Source: Aureispira anguillae
GTDB lineage: Bacteria; Bacteroidota; Bacteroidia; Chitinophagales; Saprospiraceae
Direction of reading: 5' to 3'
Length of the DNA: 64,000 nt
Assembly (NCBI RefSeq): GCF_026000115.1
Contig: NZ_AP026867.1
Location: forward strand, 4,583,716 to 4,647,715
Made by a program: the position numbers and the translations under genes. Below are positions 28,201 to 37,563 of the stretch, piece after piece. Positions within the stretch are counted from its first letter, which is position 1; every line of letters begins with the position of its first letter. A model generated the notes under the pieces. It was not told the DNA's origin and searched no databases. It saw only the letters and a list, made by a program, of their open reading frames with translations.

Positions 28201-31200
28201 ATGGCACTGTAGACATTACCACTTTGTCCAGGACCTGTAATTTTATATTCATATCCATTCACTCCCAATGTACCCGTTCCAGGAGTGGCATTTACTAAGA
28301 TTTGTCCATTGGCATCTCCATGACACAAGACATCAACTTGGGTAAAGGTAGCTGCTAAAGGAACAGGATCAACAATGCTGATACAAGTATCGGCTTGACA
28401 GCCTGCTACATCCGTAACTGTGACACAATAGGTTCCTTCCACTAAGCCATTGATGGTAGCGGTATTTTGTCCCGCAGGACTCCAAATATAGCTAAATCCA
28501 CCATTCCCCCCAGCGGCGGTTACGCCTACAGAGCCATCTGCCTCACCAGGACAGCTAATTGCTGCTCCATTGTAGTTAGAAAGTACTTGTGGGATTAAAC
28601 TAATGGCTGAAGGTTCGGTTAAGACCGATCCTGCTGTGATACTACAACCATTGGCATCGGTTATGGTTACTGTATGGACACCTGCACATACTCCTGTGGC
28701 AATGCTAGAGGTCTGTCCATTGTTCCATTGATAGGTATAATTTGGCGTTGCGCCTTGTGCATCTACCTCTATCATTCCATCACAACTGTTGTGACAAGAT
28801 GGATTACTTTGATTGATAATTGCTGCTGTTAACACCGTTTGTGGTTCCGATACGGTAGCACTTGCGGTAATGGTACAGCCATTAAAGTCCGTTACCACTA
28901 CACTATAAGTTCCGATTGTTAGTCCATTGGCAATGGCGGTATTTTGGTTGCCCGTAGCGGCATCCCATTGATAAGTATACGGGAAGGTGCCTCCTGTTAC
29001 TAAGGCTTCGATTTGTCCATCACTACCATTTTTACATTGTACGGAATCGACATCAAAGTTCAATTGTAAAGCAGTCGGTTCGTTGATCACTACATTGGCA
29101 GTCACGGTACAACCATTGGCATCCGTTACTGTTACACTATGCGTTGTTGCTGTTAAGCCCGTTGCCATATTGCCATTTTGTCCATTGCTCCAGACAAAGC
29201 TATAAGGTTGGATACCACCACTCAAACTAATTGTTGCTTGACCATTGGAGCCTCCAAAACAACTCACATCGATTGTACTAAAGTTAATATTGCTAAATCC
29301 TGCTGGTTGATCTACCTGAATACAAGTATCTACCGTACAACCGTTTCCATCGGTTGCTGTGACACAATGCATCCCTGCGGGCAAGCCCGTTGCAGTAGCG
29401 GTATTTTGTCCATTATTCCAAGTATAAGTAAATCCACCTACTCCTCCACTTACGTTGATGCTTGCTGTTCCATCTGAAGCACCATGACAACTTGCTGCCA
29501 CACTGCCAACGGTAAAGCTCATGGCAGAAGGTTCGCTTATCGTATAACTTTCTGTGATTGAACAACCGTTTCCATCTGTTATGGTTACGATATAAGAACC
29601 TGCACTTTGTCCATGACTCGTTGCTAAGGCAGAGTTACCAACGCCCCAATTGTACAAATAAGCAGGTACCCCTGGCGTCCCGCCTCCTACTGTTGCAGTA
29701 GCGGTTCCATCGCTTCCACCGTGACAATTGACTGCTACGGTTGAAATGGTTGCGGTTACGAGAGAAGGTTCACTGATCGTTACACTGGTTAAGGCACTAC
29801 AGCCATTCGCATCACTTACCGTTGCGGTATAGACGCCTGTGCTTGCATTTAAGCCTGTTGCTATTGCTGTGTTTTGGACAGGGCTGGTACTCCAGCTATA
29901 ACTAAAGGCTCCTGTGCCACCAGCACCTACGGCTGTTGCTGTTCCATCAGAAGCACCAAAACACAAGGCATCTGTACTACTACTCGTAGCGGTTACTGCT
30001 GAAGGTTCCGTTATTGTTAAAGTGGAAGTAGCACTACAGCCATTCGCATCTAATACTGTTACGGTATAAGCTCCTGCACATAAGCCCGTTGCGATGGCAT
30101 TGGTTTGACCATCTGACCATACGTAAGTATGTGCTCCTGTTCCTCCCGTACCCACGGCTGTTAATGCTCCATCACAAGCCCCATTACAACTAATTGAGGC
30201 TCCATTATAGTTAGAACTAATGCTAGTTGTTGCGGTTACGGCACTGGGTTCGGTTATCGTTACAGATTCTGTTCCTGTACAGCCATTCGCATCGGTTGCC
30301 GTTACGGTATAAATTCCATCTGCTAAGGCAGTGGCAGTATCTGTTAATTGCATTGGAACGGTATTCCATGCATAGCTATATCCTCCTGCTCCACCACTAG
30401 CGGTTGCTACTGCCTGACCATCGGAGGCACTATGACAGCTTGGATGTACGGTGCTACCAATTGTTACCGTTACAGGGGCAGGTTCGGTTAACGTTACACT
30501 AGAGAGTGAGCTACAGCCTACACTATCTGTTACTGTTACGGTATAGATTCCTACACATAAACCTGTGGCAATGGCAGTATTTTGTACTGGAGTGGTACTC
30601 CAACTGTAGAGATAACCACTCACAGAAGGGGTTCCTCCTGAGCCTGATGCCGTTGCTTCTCCATCACAGGTTCCTCCACAACTAATTGGAGAACCATTCG
30701 GATAGCTAGAACTTACTACGGCATTCGAAGTGACTGTTACTGCTGGTTGTGTAATCGTGATACAAGTATCCGCTGTACAGCCTGATGCATCCGTTACCGT
30801 TACACAATGTAACCCTGCTCCTAAGCCCGTTGCTGTCGCTGTATTTTGTCCATTTGACCAACTGAAGGTATGTGTGCCTGTTCCTCCACTTCCTACGGCA
30901 GTTGCCGTTCCATCGGTACCGTTAAAACAGGTGACATTTACCTGAGTAGTGGTGACACTTACGGCACTGGGTTCACTGATTGTTACACAAGTACTTACAG
31001 TACAGGAATTGGCATCCGTTACCGTTACACAAGCTACGCCTGTTCCTAAACCTGTTGCTGTGGCTGTGTTTTGTCCATCTGTCCAGAGGTAAGTATAGGC
31101 AGGGAAACTTCCCGATGCCGTTACTACTGCTGAGCCATCTGCTGGACTCACCCCATTACACGATAAGTTCGTGCCTACGGTTGGAGCTAAGAGAGGAGTT

Positions 31201-34200
31201 CCTACGGTTACCGTCATACTATCTACTCCAATACAACCCACAGCATCCGTTACCGTTACAATATGCGTTCCTGTTGTTGTCGCTGCTATTGTTTGACTTG
31301 CGCCTGTTGGGCTCCAAGCATAAACGGCATAACCCGCTCCTGCATCTAAGAATACGGTATCACCTGAACACAAGGTTGTCGAACCACTTGCTGTTATACT
31401 TGGTGTTGGTCCTGGTACTACTGTTATTAGTACCGAACCAGTATCTATACAACCATTGTTATCCGTTGTTGTAACACTTACTAATTGTGTACTGCTTACC
31501 ACTACGGTTTGGTTGGTATCGGTGGCTGCTGTTGACCATTGATAATGGTTAAAGCCTGCTCCTGCATCTAAGGTCACGGACTGACCCACACAGAAGGTTG
31601 TTGGTCCGCTCGCTGCTATAGTTACAGGATCAATTATCCCACAATTTGCCGCACAACAAACTATGGTGTCGGGTGCTCCATCGGCACAGGTATTGCCAGA
31701 TTGAGGATAGATTACAAAGGTAACACATTGTCCTGCGGACAAGCCTGTTACTTGATGCGTGCTTATATTGGCTCCTAGTATTTGTGGAGCGCCTCCATCT
31801 ACACTTACTACATAACCCGCTGCTCCAAATACAGGAACCCAATCAAATGTAACAGAACTTATTGTTGCTGCTCCACAACTCAATACTGGTGAAGGTAATG
31901 CCGTATCAATTACAACATCTACATCTGCGGTATCTCTACAGCCAAATAGGTTGGTCGCTACCACACTATAAGTTGTATTCACCACTGGATTTACCGTTGG
32001 ACTGTCGCATTGTACACAACTAATCGTCGCATTATTTGGTGACCATTGAAAGCTTGCTGCCGATAAATCTTGGAAGTTTAAACACCAGTCGTTCAAGGTC
32101 CCCGTTCCAGTTCCTACCCCTCCATTAAAATGAATAAGCATCAAAGTCCAAGTACCGTTACTTGTTGCACCCAACAAAGAGTTGAAACCAGCAACGCCTC
32201 CTTCTGGAAGGTAATTTCCTGTTATAGCTTGAGATGCTGGAGGAGGTGGTGGGAAAAAGGGCATAGTTGCAGTAGATAGATTTCCTGCAGCTGTCGAAAA
32301 GACCACACTATCCAATACCTCATGCAATCCACCACGACGATTAACTAACATTGCAGATTCACCACTAGGCGCAATTAGATGTGCCGTAACATGCGCTAAG
32401 GAATTAATATCAATCCCCAATAATGTGCTTAATGAAGCTAAAAGAGATCCATTTATTAAAGCAGGAGTAACTCCTGTTACATTTATCGTAAAATAAGTCG
32501 TATCCTCTGTAGCAATAGTTGTTGCTGCATTGTTATAACAGAAACTTTGTCCCCCTGAACCAGCTGCTACAGCAGCACCTATCTGAGCGGAATTTCCATT
32601 ACACAGCACAATATCAGATGTTGGAGAAATAACTGCTGGATAAGGGGCAGTTATCTCTACTGTATCCTGCATTTGAGGACAAAGCACATCATTATAAGTT
32701 AAATAATAAGTTTGTGGGGTTAAAAGTGTCACCACAGGATTTGCAATATTTACATTGCTAATATCACTATTGGGTGACCACAAATAGGTTTGAGTAGGTG
32801 GTGTTGTTCCATTGTAGGTTACATTGACTCCTAATTGTATAATATCAATTTCATTAGGGCAAATAAAGTACTGGCTAGATGTTGCTTCAAAATTCGAAAT
32901 TTCCATTACATCTATAATAAAACTATCTCTTGCTGCACAAGTTCCTCCTACAACATCATAATATATAATATGTGACCCGACAGAAGTACTGGAGATATCA
33001 ACAACCCCTGTAATTTGATTAATACTAACTCCTGGGTCTGACCTAAACAACCCTCCTGGCGTTCCAGTAATAGTTGGAGTAAGGTCAACTCCTTGTTTAC
33101 ACCAAAGTGCTCTAGGATAGCTAAATGAAGGGTCTGGAATATCTACAATTGTTATTTGTATAGAATCAGAAGGGCAAATAGATATAGAATCTAAGGTATA
33201 GACAATATCATAAGTACCAACTGCCGAAGAATCTAAGTCAATAATACCTGTAATAGAGTCCATAACTAAACCTACGGGATTAGTCACCAACCCTTGAAAG
33301 ACCCCAGCCGAATCCCCAATTATTATAGGGACGGGATCCTGATCATTCCTACAATAAATATTGTCCGTAAAATTCGCACCATATATTTTTAAGGCATAGC
33401 CTAAAAACTGCAAGGAAGGAACAGGACAGGCATTATCACTAATATTAATTGAAAATGGATAGACACCTGGAGCTAAATTAATAGAATTGACGGTAAAAGT
33501 AAGAATCACTGAATCTACCACCGTGTCATCTACATTATAACTAACTACTGCTCCTGGAATTGCAGAAATAATATTACTTGTAACAGTTAAAGAGTCACCA
33601 TTAGGATCCTGAATAACCAATTCAAAAGAAGCAAAGCTTCCTCTACACAATTCTAAGCTAGATCCATTAATAGTAATGGCAGAACCTTGTACTCCATTCG
33701 AATCTACACCAGGAGGGTCATTGTTACAGTTTGTTAATACCGTAATCTGTACCTCTCGATAAGTAGTTGCGATAACAACACCATTTCTTATTTCTTCCAC
33801 TTTGACAACAACCATAGCCACTTGATAAAAGTTATCCATTGGCATAAAAGTCATTTGTCCTGTTGCGGAATCAAATTGAAAAGTCGTAGTCGGAACCAGA
33901 GAAACTGGATTGGTAGCAGATAAACCCGCAACAAAAGGTATATTCGTAGCAGGGTTTCCTTCTCGTGCATTTACCAAAGAGAACACTAATGAATCTCCAT
34001 CAGGATCTGTCGCACCATGATTGTATTGGACTAAAGTAGAGTCACAAGTATAAATAATAGGTGTGTTTGAAAATTGGACCGAACTATTACAAGGCGTTAA
34101 ATTGGTATTAACAGTCGTCGAAATTGCTGTTCCTTGACTGGTTCCCTGTAAATTGGTTACCGCCGCAGAACGACAGCAAGTACTAAAATTCACAGTCCAC

Positions 34201-34592
34201 AAACACCCAGCAGGAAGTGTTGTTATACCTTTATAAACCCATTCCTCTACCCCTTGTTGGGTTCCCCCTTGACAAGTAGAAGTTGTTGAATCGCAGAGTT
34301 GAGAAACATCAATTTGCGAAAGATGCCCCACAGAGTCAAGTGTAAGGTTGTTCACCGAAGCCGAACAACTTCCCCCATGAGAGAAAGAAATGGTATAAGA
34401 AGAAGATAAAGTGGCACTAGTCGGGCTACAATCACCATAACAAATCATGGTAAATTCGTATTGGTTATTGCCCAAACAAACATAGGTAAGAGTACAACCT
34501 AAATTATGACTTGCAAAAGCCGTTGTATAAGTACCTAAAAATAGTAAGCTTAATAAACTTACCCGCTGAAGAAGTGTTAGGAGGATTTTCAT
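25218..34592 (-). CDS. Giant SprB-repeat adhesin with gliding-motility (T9SS type B) C-terminal domain
   Basis: A 3124-residue secreted protein, intact in one frame. Signal peptide (ends near AFA); a Cys-rich head of about 280 residues (HNLGCTLTYVCLGNNQYEF, CCRSA, YNHGATDPDGD) homologous to the head of the protein at 4163-7546; Ig/cadherin-like domains (about residues 290-610); a P-domain (proprotein convertase type, about 685-845, with LIAPSGESAMLVNRRGG, GNYLPEGG, GTWTLMLIHF and LNDWCLNF); Ig/Fn3-like domains to about 1130; about 23 SprB repeats (about 1130-2935), each beginning C-x-G-x-x-DG and ending D-A-N-GC; and the C-terminal domain TPNGDGVNDYF...YDRWGELVFEG...GIYSWY, the CHU_C/gliding-motility tail that directs T9SS export. 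By comparison with SprB it should be a mobile surface adhesin for gliding, attachment or prey capture. The PorP/SprF gene follows it. Confidence 0.93.
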   Translation of the reverse strand: MKILLTLLQRVSLLSLLFLGTYTTAFASHNLGCTLTYVCLGNNQYEFTMICYGDCSPTSATLSSSYTISFSHGGSCSASVNNLTLDSVGHLSQIDVSQLCDSTTSTCQGGTQQGVEEWVYKGITTLPAGCLWTVNFSTCCRSAAVTNLQGTSQGTAISTTVNTNLTPCNSSVQFSNTPIIYTCDSTLVQYNHGATDPDGDSLVFSLVNAREGNPATNIPFVAGLSATNPVSLVPTTTFQFDSATGQMTFMPMDNFYQVAMVVVKVEEIRNGVVIATTYREVQITVLTNCNNDPPGVDSNGVQGSAITINGSSLELCRGSFASFELVIQDPNGDSLTVTSNIISAIPGAVVSYNVDDTVVDSVILTFTVNSINLAPGVYPFSINISDNACPVPSLQFLGYALKIYGANFTDNIYCRNDQDPVPIIIGDSAGVFQGLVTNPVGLVMDSITGIIDLDSSAVGTYDIVYTLDSISICPSDSIQITIVDIPDPSFSYPRALWCKQGVDLTPTITGTPGGLFRSDPGVSINQITGVVDISSTSVGSHIIYYDVVGGTCAARDSFIIDVMEISNFEATSSQYFICPNEIDIIQLGVNVTYNGTTPPTQTYLWSPNSDISNVNIANPVVTLLTPQTYYLTYNDVLCPQMQDTVEITAPYPAVISPTSDIVLCNGNSAQIGAAVAAGSGGQSFCYNNAATTIATEDTTYFTINVTGVTPALINGSLLASLSTLLGIDINSLAHVTAHLIAPSGESAMLVNRRGGLHEVLDSVVFSTAAGNLSTATMPFFPPPPPASQAITGNYLPEGGVAGFNSLLGATSNGTWTLMLIHFNGGVGTGTGTLNDWCLNFQDLSAASFQWSPNNATISCVQCDSPTVNPVVNTTYSVVATNLFGCRDTADVDVVIDTALPSPVLSCGAATISSVTFDWVPVFGAAGYVVSVDGGAPQILGANISTHQVTGLSAGQCVTFVIYPQSGNTCADGAPDTIVCCAANCGIIDPVTIAASGPTTFCVGQSVTLDAGAGFNHYQWSTAATDTNQTVVVSSTQLVSVTTTDNNGCIDTGSVLITVVPGPTPSITASGSTTLCSGDTVFLDAGAGYAVYAWSPTGASQTIAATTTGTHIVTVTDAVGCIGVDSMTVTVGTPLLAPTVGTNLSCNGVSPADGSAVVTASGSFPAYTYLWTDGQNTATATGLGTGVACVTVTDANSCTVSTCVTISEPSAVSVTTTQVNVTCFNGTDGTATAVGSGGTGTHTFSWSNGQNTATATGLGAGLHCVTVTDASGCTADTCITITQPAVTVTSNAVVSSSYPNGSPISCGGTCDGEATASGSGGTPSVSGYLYSWSTTPVQNTAIATGLCVGIYTVTVTDSVGCSSLSSVTLTEPAPVTVTIGSTVHPSCHSASDGQAVATASGGAGGYSYAWNTVPMQLTDTATALADGIYTVTATDANGCTGTESVTITEPSAVTATTSISSNYNGASISCNGACDGALTAVGTGGTGAHTYVWSDGQTNAIATGLCAGAYTVTVLDANGCSATSTLTITEPSAVTATSSSTDALCFGASDGTATAVGAGGTGAFSYSWSTSPVQNTAIATGLNASTGVYTATVSDANGCSALTSVTISEPSLVTATISTVAVNCHGGSDGTATATVGGGTPGVPAYLYNWGVGNSALATSHGQSAGSYIVTITDGNGCSITESYTISEPSAMSFTVGSVAASCHGASDGTASINVSGGVGGFTYTWNNGQNTATATGLPAGMHCVTATDGNGCTVDTCIQVDQPAGFSNINFSTIDVSCFGGSNGQATISLSGGIQPYSFVWSNGQNGNMATGLTATTHSVTVTDANGCTVTANVVINEPTALQLNFDVDSVQCKNGSDGQIEALVTGGTFPYTYQWDAATGNQNTAIANGLTIGTYSVVVTDFNGCTITASATVSEPQTVLTAAIINQSNPSCHNSCDGMIEVDAQGATPNYTYQWNNGQTSSIATGVCAGVHTVTITDANGCSITAGSVLTEPSAISLIPQVLSNYNGAAISCPGEADGSVGVTAAGGNGGFSYIWSPAGQNTATINGLVEGTYCVTVTDVAGCQADTCISIVDPVPLAATFTQVDVLCHGDANGQILVNATPGTGTLGVNGYEYKITGPGQSGNVYSAINVYNNLAAGSYVVFVRDGNNCEISLPIAIAEPAPVLIDSVVITDALCFGAADGTAMAHASGGTGTYTYRWSDAQVTNPATGLAKGLYTVTVTDANGCDRVEVFNVGEPTALTGNITANPIPCFGGTATATASGSGGTPIALTSYVYNWSNGSTSATTIGLTAGVHCVTITDANACSFVTCVTLTQPSTALTASISAQTDATCHGSATGTATAQGTGGTSPYTYQWDAAAANQTSQTAIGLAAGIYTVVVTDSNNCTNSTTVTISEPSLLTAAITATTNATCNGVGTGTATVAGTGGVPTYTYLWADGQTNATATGLVGGSHPVTLTDANGCTAIATAIITEPTAVDITAIFTTPVACKGGATGSATLSIQGGTPTSGYTFQWSGAPGQNSITATGLSAGIHTVTATDANGCFDVDTFTISEPALGLTGYLTTTDALCFGAASGEIAAVITGGTGSNYTFAWNSSPSQHTVVADSLAAGNYTVTVTDSLGCTLTLTGTVGEPSQLVVTAGVQQDVTCFGGDNGIATVLTTNGGVPTYSYVWTDPSGQVSTTATNLSAGPVTVVATDANMCTASATVTITEATPITVTENVSPVSCHGLTDGSIDILTSNKVLVGYNWSNGFIGNPNSGLAAGVYELTVTDATFCTESFSYTITEPSAINLDIQQTTAILCHGADNATAQVTPTGGSPAYTANWSHGASSSRVTDLAPGLYTVTITDSRGCMADTSITIEEPEALTITGTTAGTFCAGDQTGVLTAIGAGGTVLSGLLEYSIDGTTWQNGNIFSGLSAGIYTLSVKDENGCVVDTALVVEDADPFFISSMTGNTTIEYLDSLTIQATLNDTTGVLYSWTQITGVMGVVTDSSYSFDIAPAEGVQYEFTATNANGCTVDSIVIIDVEKPRRANAATGFTPNGDGVNDYFFIQGGEKIQEVVLFRVYDRWGELVFEGNSLDPNIATQGWDGIFRGQPATSGIYSWYADVLFKDGETTQIKGNVNLLR
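25785..31200 (-). repeat. Array of about 23 degenerate SprB repeats (coding)
   Basis: Direct repeats of roughly 225-265 bp that encode the SprB modules. They recur with words such as GCATCGGTTACCGTAACGGT and the codons for DANGC, WSNGQNTATATGL and ITEPS. Copies are diverged, unlike the near-identical pair in the smaller adhesin, so the expansion looks old. The count was made by eye from the protein. Confidence 0.85.
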
Positions 34593-34777
34593 CGTGAGTA
34601 TGGTTGTTGTATATCGCTAAATTTTTGTAAAACAATTCTATATATCAAATATTTTTTATTATTAACAAACCTTATAGGAGGCTCAGTAATACTTTGATTT
34701 ATTAGCTTATTGTAAAAAGAATATTATTTGAGTTGTATATAGAACGTAAAGAAAGCTTAAATTGTATTAAGCTGCAC

Positions 34778-34806
34778 AAAAAAAAATTAAAAAAAATTAA
34801 AAAAAA
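34778..34806. other. Three phased A-tracts (candidate curved DNA)
   Basis: Runs of 9, 8 and 8 A starting at 34778, 34789 and 34799, i.e. in helical phase (11 and 10 bp), separated by TT. They lie in the 248-nt spacer between the tpiA stop (34841) and the giant adhesin start (34592). On the minus strand they are T-runs, so they could also serve as a U-rich tpiA terminator, but the upstream stem there is weak. Confidence 0.5.
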
Positions 34807-34840
34807 CTGCTTTAATACTCTGATTGGCAGCTAAATAAAG

Positions 34841-35626
34841 CTAACAATTGTTAAAAATTGCTTTTGTTCGTGCATTAACTATTTGTAAAAAATCTGCTGA
34901 TTTTAAAGCTGCTCCCCCAACCAATGCTCCATCTACATCGGGTTGTTCAAATAACTCCGTAGCATTAGAAGGCTTGCAACTTCCCCCATAAAGAATGGTA
35001 CAATTATTAGCTATATCAACAGTGAAAGTGTTGGAAATTTGCGTTCGGATAAAGGCGTGCATGCTTTGTGCTTGATCAGGACTAGCCGTTTTTCCTGTTC
35101 CAATAGCCCAAACTGGTTCATAGGCAACAACAACCTGACTCATATCAGCTGCTGATAGATGAAATAGGCTTTCTTCTAATTGTTTTTGAACAAAGGCTTG
35201 TTGATTTCCTGCTTCTCTAACGTCTAAAGGTTCACCACAACAAAAGATAACTTTTACTCCCGCTTTGATAGCAGCCGAAACTTTCTTTTTTAATATAACG
35301 TGATCTTCACCAAAATATTTTCGACGTTCTGAATGACCTAGAATAACATAAGCTAAGTTCATAGAATGCAGCATTTCTGCAGAGATTTCTCCAGTATAAG
35401 CGCCACTCATCTCAAAATGACAGTTTTGTGCTGCCACTTTCACATGAGCAACATCTTTGGCCATACTATTAATAGTATGGAGATAGGGGGCTGGTGGAGC
35501 AAGAACAATTTCTATTGTTCCTGATAATTTTTTGGCTTGAGTAATGATCTCACTAGTCAAGGAGAAGGCTTCTAGGAGGTTTTTGTTCATTTTCCAATTC
35601 CCCACAACCATTAATTGACGACTCAT
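34841..35626 (-). CDS. tpiA: Triosephosphate isomerase
   Basis: A 261-residue protein, normal for bacterial TPI. It interconverts dihydroxyacetone phosphate and glyceraldehyde 3-phosphate in glycolysis as a cytoplasmic dimer. Catalytic residues are all present: N10 and K12 in GNWKMN, H98 in LGHSERR, and E170 in AYEPVWAIGTG, the flexible loop-6 signature; the phosphate-binding YGGS and GALVGGAALK follow. Codon use is ordinary. The gene heads a run of minus-strand genes, with about 180 nt separating it from the SanA-like gene upstream; a -7-like box is found there. Confidence 0.98.
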   Translation of the reverse strand: MSRQLMVVGNWKMNKNLLEAFSLTSEIITQAKKLSGTIEIVLAPPAPYLHTINSMAKDVAHVKVAAQNCHFEMSGAYTGEISAEMLHSMNLAYVILGHSERRKYFGEDHVILKKKVSAAIKAGVKVIFCCGEPLDVREAGNQQAFVQKQLEESLFHLSAADMSQVVVAYEPVWAIGTGKTASPDQAQSMHAFIRTQISNTFTVDIANNCTILYGGSCKPSNATELFEQPDVDGALVGGAALKSADFLQIVNARTKAIFNNC

Positions 35627-35678
35627 AAATTTCGATTTTAACTAAAAATTAAACGTATTGGGCGGTCTTATTTCGTCA

Positions 35679-35686
35679 CAAAATTA
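35679..35686 (-). promoter_or_regulatory. Putative -7 box of tpiA
   Basis: On the minus strand TAATTTTG, matching TAnnTTTG, 52 nt before the tpiA start. No -33 TTTG at the proper spacing was found. Confidence 0.3.
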
Positions 35687-35806
35687 CGCTTTTTTAACAA
35701 TTATTTTAGCTAAACATTAGGTGAAGTAAGTTTTTGTTTTAAAAAAACAACAATAGATGTATGATTCTTATGGGGTTAAAATTACGAATTGAGCAAGCAA
35801 GAGCCT

Positions 35807-36463
35807 CTATACTCCAATTGTAATTTTATCCCCCAAAAACTTTGGTTGTGTATTTAATAAGTACAGATCTAAAATTGCTTTAGGTCTTGCTAAGTACTCT
35901 CGTAACATCGTTTTTAGAGTTGCTTGTGTAGGATAATGCGCATTGTAAGCAATGGCGTCTATTTTATAATAATTAGCAATAAATAACGCTCTGTAATTGT
36001 GGAACTCTTGTGAGACAACAGTAATTCGTTTTTGTTGAAAAATTTTATTGCTACGCACAACAGAATCCAAAGTACGTAATCCTGCAAAATCCATGGTAAT
36101 ACAGCTATCGGGCACTCCTAATTTGATTAATGCATGGCGCATATCCCTAGGTTCATTATAGTGCATAGAGCTATTATCCCCACTAACCAAAATGTGTTTT
36201 ACCTTGCCTTGAAAATATAGTTCTGCTGCTGCGGCTATTCTATGGGTAAAAAATGGGTTTTCATCCACCCCATTTACACTTCGGCTAGTTCCTAATACTA
36301 ATGCAACGTCACTATAAGTGACTTTATCAATATTTTCGTACACTTTAGATTGTACCGTTGCTAAAACCCAATAATTTGCCAAAAAAATTGCCAAACTAGC
36401 CAACACTCCTACCCCAAGAGTGTATTTAGAAATTCTCCAGATCCATCTTGATAGTAATTTCAT
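35807..36463 (-). CDS. SanA/YdcF (ElyC) family membrane protein, DUF218 domain
   Basis: A 218-residue protein with an N-terminal membrane helix (about residues 13-35) and a periplasmic DUF218 domain. Family hallmarks: ALVLGTSRSVNG (about 53-64), FFTHRIAAAAELYFQGKVKHILVSGDN (the R-x-x-AA-L and SGDN motifs), and SQEFHNYRALFIA. E. coli relatives (SanA, ElyC/YcbC, YdcF) affect envelope integrity, vancomycin sensitivity and lipid carrier or peptidoglycan metabolism; the biochemical reaction is not settled. The single N-terminal helix and size fit SanA best. It lies alone on the minus strand. Confidence 0.88.
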   Translation of the reverse strand: MKLLSRWIWRISKYTLGVGVLASLAIFLANYWVLATVQSKVYENIDKVTYSDVALVLGTSRSVNGVDENPFFTHRIAAAAELYFQGKVKHILVSGDNSSMHYNEPRDMRHALIKLGVPDSCITMDFAGLRTLDSVVRSNKIFQQKRITVVSQEFHNYRALFIANYYKIDAIAYNAHYPTQATLKTMLREYLARPKAILDLYLLNTQPKFLGDKITIGV

Positions 36464-36695
36464 AATTTGTAGTTTTGCTTGGAACTGTATTATACGATAC
36501 GTATAACTATTATTACATTAATGATAAGCTTCTGAAACCTTAAAGTATAGAGAAAACATTCACATATACCTCAGATAGGGTTGATCGAACAAAAATATAG
36601 TATTATTTATTTAACTCTTAACGCAGGATTATATTGTAAGATACATTTTAAATCCAGATTTTAATTAAAAATATATCTTCATTAACGTAATTTTA

Positions 36696-37361
36696 TTATT
36701 TACCGTTCAGTTCTAGTTGGATATTTTGGCGTGCTTTTTTCTCATATTTTTCAAAAAAAAGCTGGGAAAAGTATATTTTTTCACGCCTTAAAAAGCCCTT
36801 TAAAACCTTTTTTCTCCCCATTTTGTACAAGAGTTTGGGATAGAATTTTTTATACTCTTTCCAAATTGCTTCGCTATAGAATTGATAGTTCTTATGATCC
36901 GTTGCTAAAATGGCTAAATCAAAATCTAAGAAAAAATAAACATCTTGCTCTTCTGATTTGGGATAATGACCAGCTGTACTCATAATTAACTTATTAATAT
37001 ATGCCAGTTCGTCATCTTTTAAATATTCTCTAAATAGTTGCTGCACCAATAAGGCAGATTGCAATTCGTTATCTTTCTTTTTTGCATCATAAATGGCATC
37101 ATGATACCATATCGCCATCTCAAACAATGCTACCTGATCTATTTCCTCGACATGTTGATCTAGTAATTTTAAAAAATTGAATAGGTGAACTAAATTATGA
37201 TAATAACGATTAGGATCATTATACAATTGGGACAACTCTTCATAATATATTTTTGCTTTGGGTAAAGCAAGACCTAGTTTTTGGCACAAATTGATAAATC
37301 GTGCTTGAAGATACTTACGCTCACCTTTACTGGGGCTATCTTTTAGTACTATTTCTACCAT
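36696..37361 (-). CDS. HD-superfamily predicted metal-dependent phosphohydrolase (COG4339 type)
   Basis: A 221-residue cytoplasmic, basic protein. The HD-type metal ligands are visible: H55 in RYYHNLVHL, H87-D88 in WYHDAIYD and the following DNE (residue 97-99), then a second D in FFLDFDLAIL. This set (YHN-x-x-H, W-Y/F-HDA-x-Y, NE) is typical of the COG4339 predicted HD hydrolases, sometimes mislabelled as NMDA-receptor subunits in databases. Substrate unknown. The C-terminus is rich in Lys and Arg. Stand-alone gene, divergent from the gene at 37564, with a -7-like box about 75 nt upstream. Confidence 0.82.
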   Translation of the reverse strand: MVEIVLKDSPSKGERKYLQARFINLCQKLGLALPKAKIYYEELSQLYNDPNRYYHNLVHLFNFLKLLDQHVEEIDQVALFEMAIWYHDAIYDAKKKDNELQSALLVQQLFREYLKDDELAYINKLIMSTAGHYPKSEEQDVYFFLDFDLAILATDHKNYQFYSEAIWKEYKKFYPKLLYKMGRKKVLKGFLRREKIYFSQLFFEKYEKKARQNIQLELNGK

Positions 37362-37435
37362 TTTTATTCTTTATGAGGTTATACTATACAATTCGACTGA
37401 GCTGCTTATTTCATAGATAAAGGCACAAACATAAT

Positions 37436-37443
37436 CTTCCCTT
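37436..37443 (-). promoter_or_regulatory. Putative -7 box of the HD hydrolase gene
   Basis: On the minus strand TATGTTTG fits TAnnTTTG, 74 nt before the start codon at 37361. No matching -33 element. Confidence 0.25.
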
Positions 37444-37563
37444 CTCCCGTATACTTAAGTAACTACGTAGAATTGATTATGCGTAATTACTTATTAACAA
37501 AACAAGATTTAACACCATAAGTATCATTCACATACCTCCTTCCATCAAAAAAACAATAACGTT

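Noticed and set aside
25785-31200. Could the regularly spaced repeats be a CRISPR array?
   Set aside because: Units are 225-265 bp, diverged, and translate as SprB modules in one long frame; no short identical repeats with unique spacers and no cas genes.
25443-31474. Several plus-strand open frames inside the giant adhesin gene (for example 30980-31474)
   Set aside because: They are mirror frames of the repeat array; codon pattern and protein content (Leu-rich, repeated) are shadows of the real minus-strand gene.
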